DNA from: Flavobacteriaceae bacterium UBA980 | Lineage (GTDB): Bacteria > Bacteroidota > Bacteroidia > Flavobacteriales > Flavobacteriaceae | NCBI GenBank assembly: GCA_002292265.1 | Contig: DBBQ01000059.1 | Location: 45,910-109,909, forward strand | Length of the DNA: 64,000 nucleotides | Direction: 5' to 3' | In this document: piece after piece, positions 9,653 to 19,600 of the stretch | How the letters are laid out: every line of letters begins with the position of its first letter | Position numbering within the stretch: the first letter of the stretch is position 1 | Program-made: the position numbers and the translations under genes | Notes under the pieces: generated by a model | Told to the model about the DNA's origin: nothing | What the model saw: only the letters and a program-made list of their open reading frames with translations | Databases searched by the model: none

Positions 9653-10249
9653 ATGTTTTTAGAAAACGCTGTAAACGGAACGGAACAATTTGGCTGGATC
9701 GAGGTGATCTGCGGTTCGATGTTTTCTGGAAAGACAGAAGAACTGATCCGCCGGCTACGACGTGCGCAATTTGCAAAACAAAAAATTGAAATTTTTAAAC
9801 CCGCTGTAGATTTACGGTACGATAGCGAATTGGTCACTTCTCACGATCAAAATCAAATTCCCTCTACACCTGTTCCCGCTGCTGCCAATATTCCCATTTT
9901 AGCAGATGGCTGCGATGTGGTAGGCATAGACGAGGCACAATTTTTTGACAATGAAATCGTACAAGTGTGCAATGATCTGGCAAATAGCGGTGTTCGTGTC
10001 ATCGTGGCGGGGCTGGATATGGACTACCAGGGAAATCCCTTTGGTCCCATGCCTGCTCTTATGGCGACTGCGGAATATGTGACAAAAGTCCACGCCATCT
10101 GTACTCGGACAGGAAATTTAGCTCATTACAGCTTTCGTACTTCTTCAGATCAAAATTTGGTGCATTTGGGGGAAAAAGAAAGTTATGAACCCCTTTCCCG
10201 TGCTGCTTTTTACAAGGCAAAACAAAAAAGTAAGAAAAAAGACGCCTAA
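9653..10249 (+). CDS. tdk: thymidine kinase
   Basis: Cytoplasmic type II thymidine kinase of the pyrimidine salvage pathway. It has a P-loop GSMFSGKTEEL near residue 22, a DEAQFF motif, and the lasso region ESYEPLSRAAFY. The structural zinc cysteines of many family members are mostly absent: only one Cys remains in HAICTRTGN, and the usual CxxC near the C terminus reads SRAAFY. From memory this form is common in Bacteroidota. It ends three bases before the TTG start of alr, in the same frame. Confidence 0.94.
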   Translation: MFLENAVNGTEQFGWIEVICGSMFSGKTEELIRRLRRAQFAKQKIEIFKPAVDLRYDSELVTSHDQNQIPSTPVPAAANIPILADGCDVVGIDEAQFFDNEIVQVCNDLANSGVRVIVAGLDMDYQGNPFGPMPALMATAEYVTKVHAICTRTGNLAHYSFRTSSDQNLVHLGEKESYEPLSRAAFYKAKQKSKKKDA

Positions 10250-10252
10250 GCC

Positions 10253-11341
10253 TTGAATAGACTTCACTTACACCTTCCCCATTTGGAGCACAACTACAAG
10301 TGCATTCGCAGTAAGCTAAATCCCGAGACTGCATTGATTGCAGTGGTTAAAGCTGGAGGTTATGGGAGTGATCCAATCAAAATGGCAAAACGAATAGAAC
10401 AATTGGGAGTCTCCGCGCTTGCTGTGGCCTATGCCCAAGAGGGGGCCTCTCTTCGCAAAGCAGGCATTCAAACGCCCATCCTTGTTTTTTATCCACAGCC
10501 TGAGGGATTGGAAACTCTGGTGGAAAATGAACTCGAACCCTGTCTTTACAGTACAACAATACTCGAACAATTTCGCCAACTCCTTCAAGAAAAGAACCGA
10601 ACCCACTATCCTGTACACATCAAGTACAACACGGGGCTCAACCGAGTGGGGTTTCCCCCAGAAAAAGTCGATTGGGTGTTGGCACAATTTGAAGACCAAA
10701 GATTTGAATTAAAAAGCGTGTATTCCCACCTTGCTGCTGCTGAAGCACCCAAAGAGACTCCACTCAGCAAAACTCAAATCCAAAGCTTTTTAAAGCTAAA
10801 AGCACAACATCAAGCGTCTTTGACATCGAAACCTCTTTTTCATTTACTCAACAGTTCTGGGGTTTTTAATTATCCCGAATACCAATTTGATGCAGTTCGC
10901 TGTGGGATTGCGCTTCATGGGTTTACCAACCGTACTGAATGGGACGAGCAACTAAAGCCTGTAGCAGAGTTAACCTCAACAATCAGTCAAATTCATCAGG
11001 TAAAAAAAGGAGCCTTCGTAGGCTATGACCACGGATGGGAAGCCCCTCAAGATTCGGTCATCGCTACCCTCCCCATTGGTCATGCCGATGGGATTGGAAG
11101 ACAATTTGGAAATCACAAAGCCAAAGTCCTACTCCACCAGAAGTGGGTTCCCATTGTTGGCAACATCTGCATGGACATGCTGATGCTTGATGTAACGGGG
11201 GCTCCTTGTAAAGAAGGAGATGACGTCTGCTTTTTTGGATCAAAACAATCCGCTGCGGACTTTGCTAAAAAAGGAGAAACAATCAGCTATGAACTTTTGG
11301 CCAATTTAGGGCCGAGAGTGGAACGGGTTACTCACGAATAA
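10253..11341 (+). CDS. alr: alanine racemase
   Basis: PLP-dependent racemase making D-alanine for peptidoglycan. The PLP lysine is K33 in VVKAGGYGSD. The catalytic tyrosine region is FVGYDHGW, followed by LPIGHADG (His where many racemases have Tyr) and NICMDML. No ATG or GTG precedes the family N terminus, so the start is taken as TTG at 10253. The tdk stop TAA (10247-10249) is in the same frame with only one codon between, so stop readthrough would give a TK-Alr fusion. Coupled expression with tdk is likely. Confidence 0.92.
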   Translation: MNRLHLHLPHLEHNYKCIRSKLNPETALIAVVKAGGYGSDPIKMAKRIEQLGVSALAVAYAQEGASLRKAGIQTPILVFYPQPEGLETLVENELEPCLYSTTILEQFRQLLQEKNRTHYPVHIKYNTGLNRVGFPPEKVDWVLAQFEDQRFELKSVYSHLAAAEAPKETPLSKTQIQSFLKLKAQHQASLTSKPLFHLLNSSGVFNYPEYQFDAVRCGIALHGFTNRTEWDEQLKPVAELTSTISQIHQVKKGAFVGYDHGWEAPQDSVIATLPIGHADGIGRQFGNHKAKVLLHQKWVPIVGNICMDMLMLDVTGAPCKEGDDVCFFGSKQSAADFAKKGETISYELLANLGPRVERVTHE

Positions 11342-11397
11342 AACATTTTGTTATATACATAACATTTACCGGTTTTTTGAACTATATCAGTCTAGGA

Positions 11398-11428
11398 TTT
11401 GTTCCGTATCTATTTAGTGCTAATTTTG
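11398..11428 (+). promoter_or_regulatory. promoter of asd
   Basis: A near-ideal Bacteroidota promoter: TTTG (11398-11401), 19 bases, TAATTTTG (11421-11428), 14 bases before the asd ATG. Confidence 0.75.
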
Positions 11429-11442
11429 CCAAAATTTAACTC

Positions 11443-12432
11443 ATGAAAATAGCAGTTGTAGGAGCTACAGGGATGGTAGGAAATGTAATGCTAGAGGTTT
11501 TGGCTGAGCGTAAACTACCGATTACCGAATTGTTGTTAGTCGCCTCAGAACGATCTGTAGGAAAAGAAATGGTCTTTGAAGGCAAAACCCATACCGTGAT
11601 CGGATTGGAAACTGCGGTAGAAGCCCGTCCTGACATTGCCCTTTTTTCTGCAGGAGGATCCACTTCTCTGGAATGGGCCCCGAAGTTTGCTGCCGTTGGG
11701 ACTACGGTCATTGACAATTCCTCAGCGTGGCGGATGGAGCAAGATAAAAAACTCATCGTACCCGAAATCAATGCAGATCAACTCACGCCTGAAGATAAAA
11801 TTATTGCCAACCCGAACTGTTCGACCATCCAAATGGTGATGGCATTGGCCCCTTTACACAAGGCCTTTGGAATAAAACGTATTGTAATTTCTACCTATCA
11901 ATCCATTACTGGAACTGGAATGAAAGCAGTAGAGCAACTCAATAATGAAATGGAAGGTACCTCCGGTACAATGGCTTACCCACACCTCATTCACAAAAAT
12001 GCCCTTCCTCATTGTGATGTCTTTTTGGAAAACGATTATACCAAAGAAGAAATGAAATTGGTTCACGAAACCCACAAAATATTAGGCGATTCCTCAATAG
12101 GTATCACCGCTACGGCCATTCGAATCCCAGTGGTAGGAGGGCATAGCGAATCGGTAAACCTCGAATTTGAAAAACCGTACACCCTTGATGAAATACGCCG
12201 CCTCCTAGAACAAACTCCGGGAGTTGTTGTACTTGATAATCCTGAAAAAAATGCCTACCCCATGCCGATTCATGCCGAAGGAAAAGATGAGGTATTTGTG
12301 GGACGTATCAGAAGAGATGAATCCGTGGAAAATGCGGTCAACCTTTGGATTGTAGCAGACAACCTCCGCAAAGGAGCTGCGACCAATACGATCCAAATTG
12401 CTGAGTATTTGATTCAGCACCAGTTGGTCTAA
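11443..12432 (+). CDS. asd: aspartate-semialdehyde dehydrogenase
   Basis: NADPH-dependent conversion of aspartyl phosphate to aspartate semialdehyde, feeding lysine/diaminopimelate, threonine and methionine synthesis. The Rossmann motif VGATGMVGNVML is at the N terminus. The catalytic cysteine is C126 in NPNCSTIQM and the base is about H234 in GGHSESV. At 329 residues it is full length. It is monocistronic with its own promoter, 10 kb from any other gene of the pathway in this window. Confidence 0.96.
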   Translation: MKIAVVGATGMVGNVMLEVLAERKLPITELLLVASERSVGKEMVFEGKTHTVIGLETAVEARPDIALFSAGGSTSLEWAPKFAAVGTTVIDNSSAWRMEQDKKLIVPEINADQLTPEDKIIANPNCSTIQMVMALAPLHKAFGIKRIVISTYQSITGTGMKAVEQLNNEMEGTSGTMAYPHLIHKNALPHCDVFLENDYTKEEMKLVHETHKILGDSSIGITATAIRIPVVGGHSESVNLEFEKPYTLDEIRRLLEQTPGVVVLDNPEKNAYPMPIHAEGKDEVFVGRIRRDESVENAVNLWIVADNLRKGAATNTIQIAEYLIQHQLV

Positions 12433-12449
12433 ATATTATCAGCATACTT

Positions 12450-12484
12450 TTTGACCACTTACATTAAAAATTTTTATAAATTTG
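12450..12484 (+). promoter_or_regulatory. promoter of DUF177-rpmF unit
   Basis: TTTG (12450-12453), 23 bases, TAAATTTG (12477-12484), which matches TAnnTTTG; 18 bases before the DUF177 ATG. Confidence 0.55.
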
Positions 12485-12502
12485 CCGCTCAAATGTTGAA
12501 CA

Positions 12503-13024
12503 ATGAATGTGTTGAAGGAATATACCCTCCCTTTTGTTGGGTTGAAAGACGGAAAGCACGAGTTCACATTTGAAATTGACACGACGTTCTTTGCACATTT
12601 TGAGTTTACAGATTTTAAAAAAGCGGACTTAAAGGGCCTTTTGGTTTTAGATAAAAAACCTGCCTTTTTAGAATTGCATTTTGAAGTTCAAGGTCAGGTA
12701 GAGCTTTCTTGTGATGTATCGACAGAATGGTTTGATCACCCGATAGCGACCCAGTTTGATTTAATTGTAAAATTCGGCACACCCTCAGACAACGACCCAG
12801 ACGAAATCCTCGTGATTCCTGAAGGGAGTTACCAAATCAATGTAGCCCACCACTTTTACGAAATCATCGTACTTTCGCTCCCCCTAAAAAGGGTTCATCC
12901 GGGCATTGTAGACGGTACATTAAAAAACGAAATCTTAGAAAAACTCAAAGCACTAGAACCAAAAGAAGAAAAATTAAATGGTCAAGAAGACCCGCGTTGG
13001 AATAAATTAAAAGACCTCTTATAG
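12503..13024 (+). CDS. DUF177/YceD family protein
   Basis: A 173-residue cytoplasmic protein of the DUF177 (YceD) family, which is almost always encoded directly before rpmF (L32), as here with 19 bases between. The family is linked to rRNA or ribosome assembly but is not well characterised. Visible family traits are the internal [15 protein letters not shown] segment and the C-terminal [11 protein letters not shown]. Many homologues have more cysteines; only one is seen here. Confidence 0.88.
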   Translation: MNVLKEYTLPFVGLKDGKHEFTFEIDTTFFAHFEFTDFKKADLKGLLVLDKKPAFLELHFEVQGQVELSCDVSTEWFDHPIATQFDLIVKFGTPSDNDPDEILVIPEGSYQINVAHHFYEIIVLSLPLKRVHPGIVDGTLKNEILEKLKALEPKEEKLNGQEDPRWNKLKDLL

Positions 13025-13043
13025 AGCTCAAAAAACAAACATT

Positions 13044-13241
13044 ATGGCACATCCTAAAAGGAAAATTTCCAAAACAAGAAGAGACAAAAGACGTACGCAT
13101 TACAAAGCTGCAGACCAACAAATAGCTACTTGTTCCAATACAGGAGAAGCGCACCTATACCACCGTGCACACTGGCACGAAGGAAAACTGTACTACCGAG
13201 GTAAAGTCCTTGTAGACGCTGCAGAAACTGCGGAAGCTTAA
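13044..13241 (+). CDS. rpmF: 50S ribosomal protein L32
   Basis: A 65-residue basic protein with the invariant N terminus [19 protein letters not shown] and the L32 C-terminal [21 protein letters not shown]. It is the last gene of the DUF177-rpmF unit and is followed by a strong terminator. Confidence 0.97.
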   Translation: MAHPKRKISKTRRDKRRTHYKAADQQIATCSNTGEAHLYHRAHWHEGKLYYRGKVLVDAAETAEA

Positions 13242-13263
13242 TTCTATTCCTAGTTGCGATACT

Positions 13264-13291
13264 GCTCTTCTTTTTAAAGAAGGGCTTTTTT
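13264..13291 (+). terminator. intrinsic terminator after rpmF
   Basis: A 10-bp stem GCTCTTCTTT / AAAGAAGGGC with a 2-base loop and a following T run. Confidence 0.85.
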
Positions 13292-13301
13292 ATTATAATA
13301 G

Positions 13302-13331
13302 TTTTGATTACATCAAAAAACTACTATCTTC
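13302..13331 (+). promoter_or_regulatory. possible promoter of fabH-accB-accC
   Basis: TTTTG (13302-13306), 18 bases, TATCTTC starting at 13325, a partial match to TAnnTTTG. It sits after the rpmF terminator and 34 bases before the fabH ATG. Confidence 0.4.
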
Positions 13332-13364
13332 ACTTACTATTAAGCTCATAACGCTGGGATTGAA

Positions 13365-14369
13365 ATGGACCTAGAGGAAAAAAGAGTTCTCAAATCAGCC
13401 ATTACAGCTGTGGGAAGCTATACACCCGATACAATTTTATCTAACCATAAATTAGAGCAGATGGTGGATACGAATGACGAATGGATTCAATCCCGAACGG
13501 GGATCAAAGAACGCAGAATTCTTGCCGACAAAGATAAGGCCACTTCTTATTTAGCTATCCAAGCTGCTCAAGATCTCATTTCGAAAAAAAATTTAGACCC
13601 TTCCACTATTGATCTGGTACTTTTAGCAACAATCACTCCAGACGTTCACGTAGCCGCTACCGCAGCCTATGTTGCCTCTTCCCTAGGCGCTACAAACGCC
13701 TTTGCCTATGATTTAAATGCGGCTTGCTCTGGTTTCCTTTACGGAATGAGTGTTGCCTCAGCTTACATTAGCTCGGGACGTTATAAAAAAGTATTGCTCA
13801 TAGGAGCGGATAAGATGTCCTCGATTGTGGACTATACTGACCGAACAACTTGTATCATATTTGGTGATGGAGGAGGTGCTGTACTTTTTGAACCCAGTCC
13901 AAACCAATACGGCTGGGAAGATGAGTATTTTAGAAGTGATGGGACAGATCGGATGTCTTTGAGAATCAAAGCAGGAGGTTCATTATACCCTACCACTCAA
14001 GAAACCCTAGATCAAGGTTGGCACAACATTCATCAGGATGGGAAAACGGTTTTTAAATATGCCGTATCTGAAATGGCTCATGTTGCGGAAGAAATCATGA
14101 ATCGCAACCAATTGAATCCCGATACGTTAGACTACTTGGTCCCTCACCAAGCCAATAAACGAATCATCGATGCAACTGCAAAGCGATTAAATCTCAAGGA
14201 AGAAAAAGTATTGATGAATATTGAATACTATGGAAATACAACAGCGGCTACCCTTCCGCTGTTATTAAACGATTACGAAACTAAATTTAAAAAAGGAGAC
14301 AAACTCGTTTTCACTGCTTTTGGCGGTGGATTTACCTGGGGAGCTGCATATCTCACCTGGGCCTATTAA
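13365..14369 (+). CDS. fabH: 3-oxoacyl-ACP synthase III
   Basis: Starts type II fatty-acid synthesis by condensing an acyl-CoA with malonyl-ACP. The catalytic triad is visible: C121 in NAACSGFLYG, H261 in VPHQANKR and N291 in EYYGNTTAAT. At 334 residues it is full length. The first eight residues (MDLEEKRV) extend slightly beyond many homologues. It is followed by accB after 18 bases, so initiation of fatty-acid synthesis and malonyl-CoA supply are in one unit. Confidence 0.96.
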   Translation: MDLEEKRVLKSAITAVGSYTPDTILSNHKLEQMVDTNDEWIQSRTGIKERRILADKDKATSYLAIQAAQDLISKKNLDPSTIDLVLLATITPDVHVAATAAYVASSLGATNAFAYDLNAACSGFLYGMSVASAYISSGRYKKVLLIGADKMSSIVDYTDRTTCIIFGDGGGAVLFEPSPNQYGWEDEYFRSDGTDRMSLRIKAGGSLYPTTQETLDQGWHNIHQDGKTVFKYAVSEMAHVAEEIMNRNQLNPDTLDYLVPHQANKRIIDATAKRLNLKEEKVLMNIEYYGNTTAATLPLLLNDYETKFKKGDKLVFTAFGGGFTWGAAYLTWAY

Positions 14370-14387
14370 ATCAAAATCAAATACTCT

Positions 14388-14876
14388 ATGGATATTAAAG
14401 ACATTCAAAATCTAATCAAATTTGTTGCAAAATCTGGAGCTCAAGAGGTCAAGCTAGAGATGGAAGACATCAAAATTACGATCAAAACAGGATCTGATCC
14501 TGTTCAAATTGAGTCCAGTGGCTTGGTTCATCAGCTTCAAGCTGCTCCTGCTCCAGCAGTCCTTGCTGCTCCTCCCGTTGCTTCTCCCGCGGAAGAAACT
14601 CCTAAAAAAGAGGAAAAACAAGATAATGATGATCATTTGATTACGATCAAATCACCCATCATTGGAACCTTTTATAGAAAATCGGCTCCTGAGAAGCCCG
14701 CTTTTGTGGAAGTGGGAGATACCATCAAAGAAGGGGATGTTCTCTGTGTCATTGAAGCGATGAAACTCTTTAACGAAATTGAATCTGAAGTAAGTGGTAC
14801 CGTAGTAAAGATTTTAGTTGACGATGCCTCACCCGTTGAATTTGATCAACCTCTATTTGTGATTAACCCTGCCTAA
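14388..14876 (+). CDS. accB: biotin carboxyl carrier protein of acetyl-CoA carboxylase
   Basis: A 162-residue BCCP with a short N-terminal helical domain, an Ala/Pro-rich linker (about 50-72) and a C-terminal biotinyl domain. K126 in VIEAMKLFNE is the biotinylation site. It lies 9 bases before accC. Confidence 0.96.
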   Translation: MDIKDIQNLIKFVAKSGAQEVKLEMEDIKITIKTGSDPVQIESSGLVHQLQAAPAPAVLAAPPVASPAEETPKKEEKQDNDDHLITIKSPIIGTFYRKSAPEKPAFVEVGDTIKEGDVLCVIEAMKLFNEIESEVSGTVVKILVDDASPVEFDQPLFVINPA

Positions 14877-14885
14877 CATTTTAGT

Positions 14886-16226
14886 ATGTTTAATAAAATC
14901 TTAATTGCCAATCGCGGTGAAATCGCGATGCGAATCATACGTACCTGTAAAGAAATGGGCATCAAAACCGTTGCTGTGTATTCTAAAGCAGACGCAGACA
15001 GTCTTCATGTACGCTTTGCAGATGAAGCGGTTTGTATAGGCCCAGCACCCAGCAGTGAATCGTATTTAAAAATGGCAAATATCATTGCCGCTGCAGAAAT
15101 CACTAATGCGGATGCCATCCATCCAGGATATGGGTTTTTGTCTGAAAATGCGAAATTTTCTGAAATTTGTGAAGAACACAAAATCAAATTTATTGGTGCT
15201 TCTCCGTCTATGATTAATCAAATGGGAGATAAAGCCTCGGCAAAAGCAACTATGCAAGCCGCAGGTGTACCCACCATTCCTGGATCAGAGGGAATTATCG
15301 ATTCCTTTGAAGAGGCAAAGAAATTAGCTGTAGAAGTAGGTTATCCCGTCATGTTAAAAGCAACTGCCGGTGGTGGTGGAAAAGGAATGCGGGCGGTATG
15401 GAAGCCTGAAGATTTAGAAAAAGCATGGAATAGCGCACGGCAAGAAGCTGCTGCTGCTTTTGGAAATGACGGGATGTATATGGAAAAACTTATTGAAGAA
15501 CCCCGTCATATCGAGATACAAGTGGTGGGTGATTCTACAGGAAAGGCGTGTCATCTTTCGGAACGGGATTGCTCCATTCAGCGCCGCCATCAAAAACTAA
15601 CCGAAGAAACCCCTTCTCCATATATGACTCCAGAACTGAGAGAAAAAATGGGAGAAGCTGCCGTCAAAGCCACTGAATTCATCAAGTACGAGGGTGCAGG
15701 AACTATTGAATTTTTGGTGGACAAACATCGGAATTTTTACTTTATGGAGATGAATACACGTATCCAAGTAGAACATCCCATTACGGAGCAGGTCATCGAT
15801 TTTGATTTGATCTGTGAACAGATTAAAGTGGCTGCTGGAGAGAAGATTTCAGGTAAAAATTACTTCCCAAAATTGCACTCCATTGAATGCCGTATCAATG
15901 CTGAGGACCCTGACAACGATTTTAGACCCAGTCCAGGGGTGATCACAACGATGCACTTCCCCGGAGGACACGGTGTTCGTTTGGACACCCATGTATATAG
16001 TGGTTATGTCATTCCGCCGCATTATGACTCGATGATTGCCAAACTCATCACAACTGCGCAAACACGAGAAGGTGCCATCAACAAGATGAAGCGTGCATTG
16101 GAAGAGTTTATTATCGAAGGAGTAAAAACAACTATTCCCTTTCACCTAAAATTGATGAGTGACCCTGCCTATGTAGAGGGGGATTACACCACAAAATTTA
16201 TGGAAGGTTTCCGTATGGATGACTAG
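14886..16226 (+). CDS. accC: biotin carboxylase subunit of acetyl-CoA carboxylase
   Basis: ATP-grasp enzyme that carboxylates the biotin on AccB. Visible are the N-terminal [18 protein letters not shown], the ATP-binding glycine loop [25 protein letters not shown], and the catalytic [15 protein letters not shown]. At 446 residues it is full length. It ends 8 bases from the convergent GNAT gene with no clear terminator between. Confidence 0.97.
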   Translation: MFNKILIANRGEIAMRIIRTCKEMGIKTVAVYSKADADSLHVRFADEAVCIGPAPSSESYLKMANIIAAAEITNADAIHPGYGFLSENAKFSEICEEHKIKFIGASPSMINQMGDKASAKATMQAAGVPTIPGSEGIIDSFEEAKKLAVEVGYPVMLKATAGGGGKGMRAVWKPEDLEKAWNSARQEAAAAFGNDGMYMEKLIEEPRHIEIQVVGDSTGKACHLSERDCSIQRRHQKLTEETPSPYMTPELREKMGEAAVKATEFIKYEGAGTIEFLVDKHRNFYFMEMNTRIQVEHPITEQVIDFDLICEQIKVAAGEKISGKNYFPKLHSIECRINAEDPDNDFRPSPGVITTMHFPGGHGVRLDTHVYSGYVIPPHYDSMIAKLITTAQTREGAINKMKRALEEFIIEGVKTTIPFHLKLMSDPAYVEGDYTTKFMEGFRMDD

Positions 16227-16234
16227 AGGGGTTG

Positions 16235-16714
16235 CTAAATTTTAAGCTCCCAATAGCCCACGTCGATCCATCTATTGAATTTATAGCCTACGGATTCAAG
16301 TTGTCCTACTTTTTGAAAGCCCAACTTTTCGTGAAAGGAAATACTTTGATCATTGGGCAAAGAAATTCCTGCTAAAATTATTCGAAACCCTTTCTTTTTA
16401 AGTGCATTAATAAGTTTCGAATAAAGTAAAGTCCCTATACCCTTTTGCTGCTGCTTAGGTGCAACATACACACTACTTTCAACAGTAAAACGATAAGCAG
16501 ATCTGGGTTTCCACTTTGTGGAAAAAGCATAGCCCAAAACAACTCCCTCTTGTTCGTAAACCCACCACGGGTGTTTTTTACTTTTATTGAGGCGTTCTAA
16601 AATAAGTTGTCCATTCACCTCTTTTTCCTCAAAGGTGGTGGTAGAATGTACGATGTAATGATTGTAGATTAAAGCAATTGCATGGGCATCTGTTTCTTTT
16701 GCTTTGCGAATCAT
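16235..16714 (-). CDS. GNAT family N-acetyltransferase
   Basis: A 159-residue acetyl-CoA-dependent acyltransferase. The pyrophosphate-binding motif QQQKGIGTLL and the later HEKLGFQKVGQLESVGYKF match the phosphinothricin/methionine-sulfoximine acetyltransferase branch (MnaT/Pat-like), in which amino-acid amines are acetylated. The substrate cannot be fixed from sequence. It is 9 bases downstream of the S9 peptidase gene on the same strand. Confidence 0.85.
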   Translation of the reverse strand: MIRKAKETDAHAIALIYNHYIVHSTTTFEEKEVNGQLILERLNKSKKHPWWVYEQEGVVLGYAFSTKWKPRSAYRFTVESSVYVAPKQQQKGIGTLLYSKLINALKKKGFRIILAGISLPNDQSISFHEKLGFQKVGQLESVGYKFNRWIDVGYWELKI

Positions 16715-16723
16715 CTTTAAAAA

Positions 16724-18886
16724 TTACCCCTTTATTTTATTTTGAACCTGTTGTGGTAAAACCTTAAATCCCATATTGTAAAGGGTAAATCCAAAGATAT
16801 CTGCATACTGTTCAATTGTTTTTGAAACAGGAGTCCCTGCTCCGTGACCTGCATTGGTCTCAATACGAATCAGTACGGGATTTGTCCCCTCTTGTTTGTC
16901 TTGTAGTTCTGCAGCAAACTTAAATGAATGTGCAGGCACCACACGGTCGTCGTGATCTCCTGTAGTAACTAAAGTAGCAGGATAAATAGTTCCAGCTTTA
17001 ACATTATGGACCGGGGAGTAGCCTTTTAGGTATTCAAACATTTCTTTGGAATCATCAGCAGTTCCATAATCATAGGCCCACCCTGCGCCTGCAGTAAACT
17101 TGTGGTAGCGGATCATATCCAATACCCCTACAGCGGGAAGCGCCACTTTCATCAGTTCAGGACGTTGTGTCATGGTGGCACCTACCAATAAGCCTCCGTT
17201 AGATCCTCCTCTAATGGCAAGAAATTCAGGGCTGGTGATGTTGTTTTCAATCAAATATTCAGCTGCCGCAATAAAATCGTCAAAAACATTTTGTTTTTGC
17301 TGTTGGGTTCCCGCATCGTGCCAAGCTTTTCCATATTCTCCACCTCCTCTGAGGTTCGGTACCGCATAGACGCCTCCTTGCTCCATCCAAACGGCATTGG
17401 TGATGCTAAAGGAAGGGCGTAAACTAATATTGAACCCTCCGTAACCGTAGAGAATCGTTGGGTTTTTTCCGTTGTATTCCACTCCCTTTTTACGGGTGAT
17501 GATCATAGGGACTTGAGTTCCATCCGCGGAGGTATAGAAAACCTGTTCGGAAACATAATCGTCCGGATTAAAATCGATCTCTGGTTTCCAGTAAAGCTCA
17601 GAGGTTTTGGTCTTTGGATCGTAAGAATAAAGCACTCCCGGAGAATGGTAGTTAGTAAAACTGTAGTAGAGTGTTTCCTCTTCTTTTGTCCCATTCCAAC
17701 CTCTTGCAGTTCCTATACCTGGAAGCTCAATGGTTCCCATATTGTCTCCTTTGGCATTGTATTGTACTACTTGGGTGATAACATCCACGATGTAGCGCGC
17801 AAAGAAGTATCCTCCCCCGCTACTAGGAGAAAGAACATGTTCCGTTTCGGGAATAAAATCTTTCCAATTCTTTTCTTCTGGACGCTTTGCATTGACTCTG
17901 ACTACTTTTTGATTAGGTGCATTACTGTTGGTAACAATAAAAAGTTGGTCTCCTAGGGCTTCTAGCAAATAACTATCTGTAGAATACGATTCATCTACAG
18001 GGAGCAAAGGACTATTTTCTTGGCTTAAATCTTTTAAAAAGGCCACATTTCCAGAGGTGGTTTTAGAGGCAGAAATAAACAGGTATCTGCCGTCTTCGGT
18101 TACAGAGGCTCCCACATAACGGTGTTTTTCTTCTGGGGTTCCTCCATAGATGAGAATATCCTCAGACTGGGAAGTCCCTAGTTTGTGATAATACAACTTG
18201 TGCTGGTCCGTCATTTCACTCAGTTCGCTCCCCTCAGGTTTGTCATAACTGGAATAGAAAAAGCCATCGTTTAGCTTCCACTGGATCCCGCTGAATTTAA
18301 TATCTACTAAAGTATCTTCAATGATTTTTTTGTTTAGGGCATCCATTACGATCACTTTTCTCCAGTCGCTTCCACCCTCACTAATGGAGTAGGCCGCTAG
18401 TTTTCCGTTTTCGGAAAAACTCAAACCTGCTAGTGAAGTAGTTCCGTCTTCGGCAAAGTTGTTGGGATCTAAAAAGACTTCAGGTGTTTCTCCTTCTTTG
18501 TCACGATAGACAACATACTGGTTTTGCAAACCGTCATTTTTGTAGAAATAGGTGTAGTCTCCTTCTTTAAAAGGTGCTGATACTTTTTCGTAATTCCAAA
18601 GCTGCTCCAAGCGTTCTTTGAGTTCCCTTCTGAAAGGGATATTATCCAGATATGAAAACGTAGTTTCGTTCTGTTTTTCCACCCAGTTTTTGGTGTTCGG
18701 GGCATAGTCGTCTTCCAGCCAACGGTAGTTGTCTAGTACTTCCGTATCAAAATAAGTGTCCACCACAGGGATTTTTTCTGTGACGGGATACGTAACCTCA
18801 GTAGGATTGTTTTGACAAGAGATCAAAAAGAGTGTTGCAAGTAAGAAAAAAGGGCGTAAGTCCATAAGAAGTTGTTTTTTTGTCAA
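16724..18886 (-). CDS. prolyl oligopeptidase (S9A) lipoprotein
   Basis: A 720-residue serine peptidase that cuts short peptides after proline. The lipoprotein signal ends in FLISC, so it is probably membrane-anchored in the envelope; the true start may be the second Met (18865). An N-terminal beta-propeller (about 70-440) precedes the alpha/beta-hydrolase domain with S562 in RGGSNGGLL, the Asp region GDHDDRVVP and the His in NAGHGAG. Length is typical. It is upstream of and probably co-transcribed with the GNAT gene. Confidence 0.93.
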   Translation of the reverse strand: MTKKQLLMDLRPFFLLATLFLISCQNNPTEVTYPVTEKIPVVDTYFDTEVLDNYRWLEDDYAPNTKNWVEKQNETTFSYLDNIPFRRELKERLEQLWNYEKVSAPFKEGDYTYFYKNDGLQNQYVVYRDKEGETPEVFLDPNNFAEDGTTSLAGLSFSENGKLAAYSISEGGSDWRKVIVMDALNKKIIEDTLVDIKFSGIQWKLNDGFFYSSYDKPEGSELSEMTDQHKLYYHKLGTSQSEDILIYGGTPEEKHRYVGASVTEDGRYLFISASKTTSGNVAFLKDLSQENSPLLPVDESYSTDSYLLEALGDQLFIVTNSNAPNQKVVRVNAKRPEEKNWKDFIPETEHVLSPSSGGGYFFARYIVDVITQVVQYNAKGDNMGTIELPGIGTARGWNGTKEEETLYYSFTNYHSPGVLYSYDPKTKTSELYWKPEIDFNPDDYVSEQVFYTSADGTQVPMIITRKKGVEYNGKNPTILYGYGGFNISLRPSFSITNAVWMEQGGVYAVPNLRGGGEYGKAWHDAGTQQQKQNVFDDFIAAAEYLIENNITSPEFLAIRGGSNGGLLVGATMTQRPELMKVALPAVGVLDMIRYHKFTAGAGWAYDYGTADDSKEMFEYLKGYSPVHNVKAGTIYPATLVTTGDHDDRVVPAHSFKFAAELQDKQEGTNPVLIRIETNAGHGAGTPVSKTIEQYADIFGFTLYNMGFKVLPQQVQNKIKG

Positions 18887-18898
18887 TTTAAAAAAATA

Positions 18899-18935
18899 AT
18901 CCCTCCTTTTAAGCTTTTTAGCTTAAAGAAGGGAT
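18899..18935 (-). terminator. intrinsic terminator of carbonic anhydrase gene
   Basis: An imperfect long hairpin: inner stem AAGCT/AGCTT, outer CCCT..CTTT / AAAG.AGGG, with a T-rich run on the minus strand. It lies between the anhydrase stop and the S9 peptidase start. Confidence 0.65.
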
Positions 18936-18973
18936 CTTAAAATTACCTTGGTCGTTAGTCTAGGATAGCCTTT

Positions 18974-19600
18974 TTAATGAAAATGAACCAATCCTGTACT
19001 GATATCGTACATTCCTCCGACAATATTAATTTCACCTTTTTGTTCCATTTCCGCTAAAACAGGGCTGGAAGAACGAATTTCAGCAATGGTCATTTCCACA
19101 TTTTTTTCTGCCACCGTATTGACAAAATCAATATTGGAAGAATTGCGAAGAGTTTCATCCTGAGGTTCTTGTACAGCTGCAACGGCAGGCTCTATTTTGT
19201 TAATCAATGCAGTCAAATTACCAAGACGGGCATGGTCACAAGCGCCTTTCACTGCGCCACATGCGGTATGTCCCAAAACTACGATCAACTTTGTCCCTGC
19301 TAGTTTACAGGCAAATTCCATACTTCCTAAGATGTCTTCATTCACAAAATTTCCTGCGATACGAACACTGAAAATATCTCCAATACCTTGATCAAAGATC
19401 AATTCTGAAGAGACGCGTGAGTCTATACAACTCAGTACTGTAGCAAAAGGGTACTGACCGGTACTGGTTTCACTAACCTGTTGCATTAAATCTCGATTTA
19501 AAGGGGTTTTCCCAACAAAACGCTGGTTCCCTTTTTTCAGTTCTTCTAAAGAAGAGCTAGGGGTCATTTGAGCTTGGGTTTCTTGTGTTTGTGCTTTCAT
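18974..19600 (-). CDS. beta-class carbonic anhydrase
   Basis: Zinc enzyme interconverting CO2 and bicarbonate. Zinc ligands and catalytic pair are visible: C58, D60 and R62 in SCIDSRVSS, H111 and C114 in GHTACGAVKG. At 208 residues it is of usual length. There is no hydrophobic signal, only a Gln/Thr-rich N terminus (MKAQTQETQAQM), so it is probably cytoplasmic. It is a single-gene unit with its own terminator. Confidence 0.93.
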   Translation of the reverse strand: MKAQTQETQAQMTPSSSLEELKKGNQRFVGKTPLNRDLMQQVSETSTGQYPFATVLSCIDSRVSSELIFDQGIGDIFSVRIAGNFVNEDILGSMEFACKLAGTKLIVVLGHTACGAVKGACDHARLGNLTALINKIEPAVAAVQEPQDETLRNSSNIDFVNTVAEKNVEMTIAEIRSSSPVLAEMEQKGEINIVGGMYDISTGLVHFH

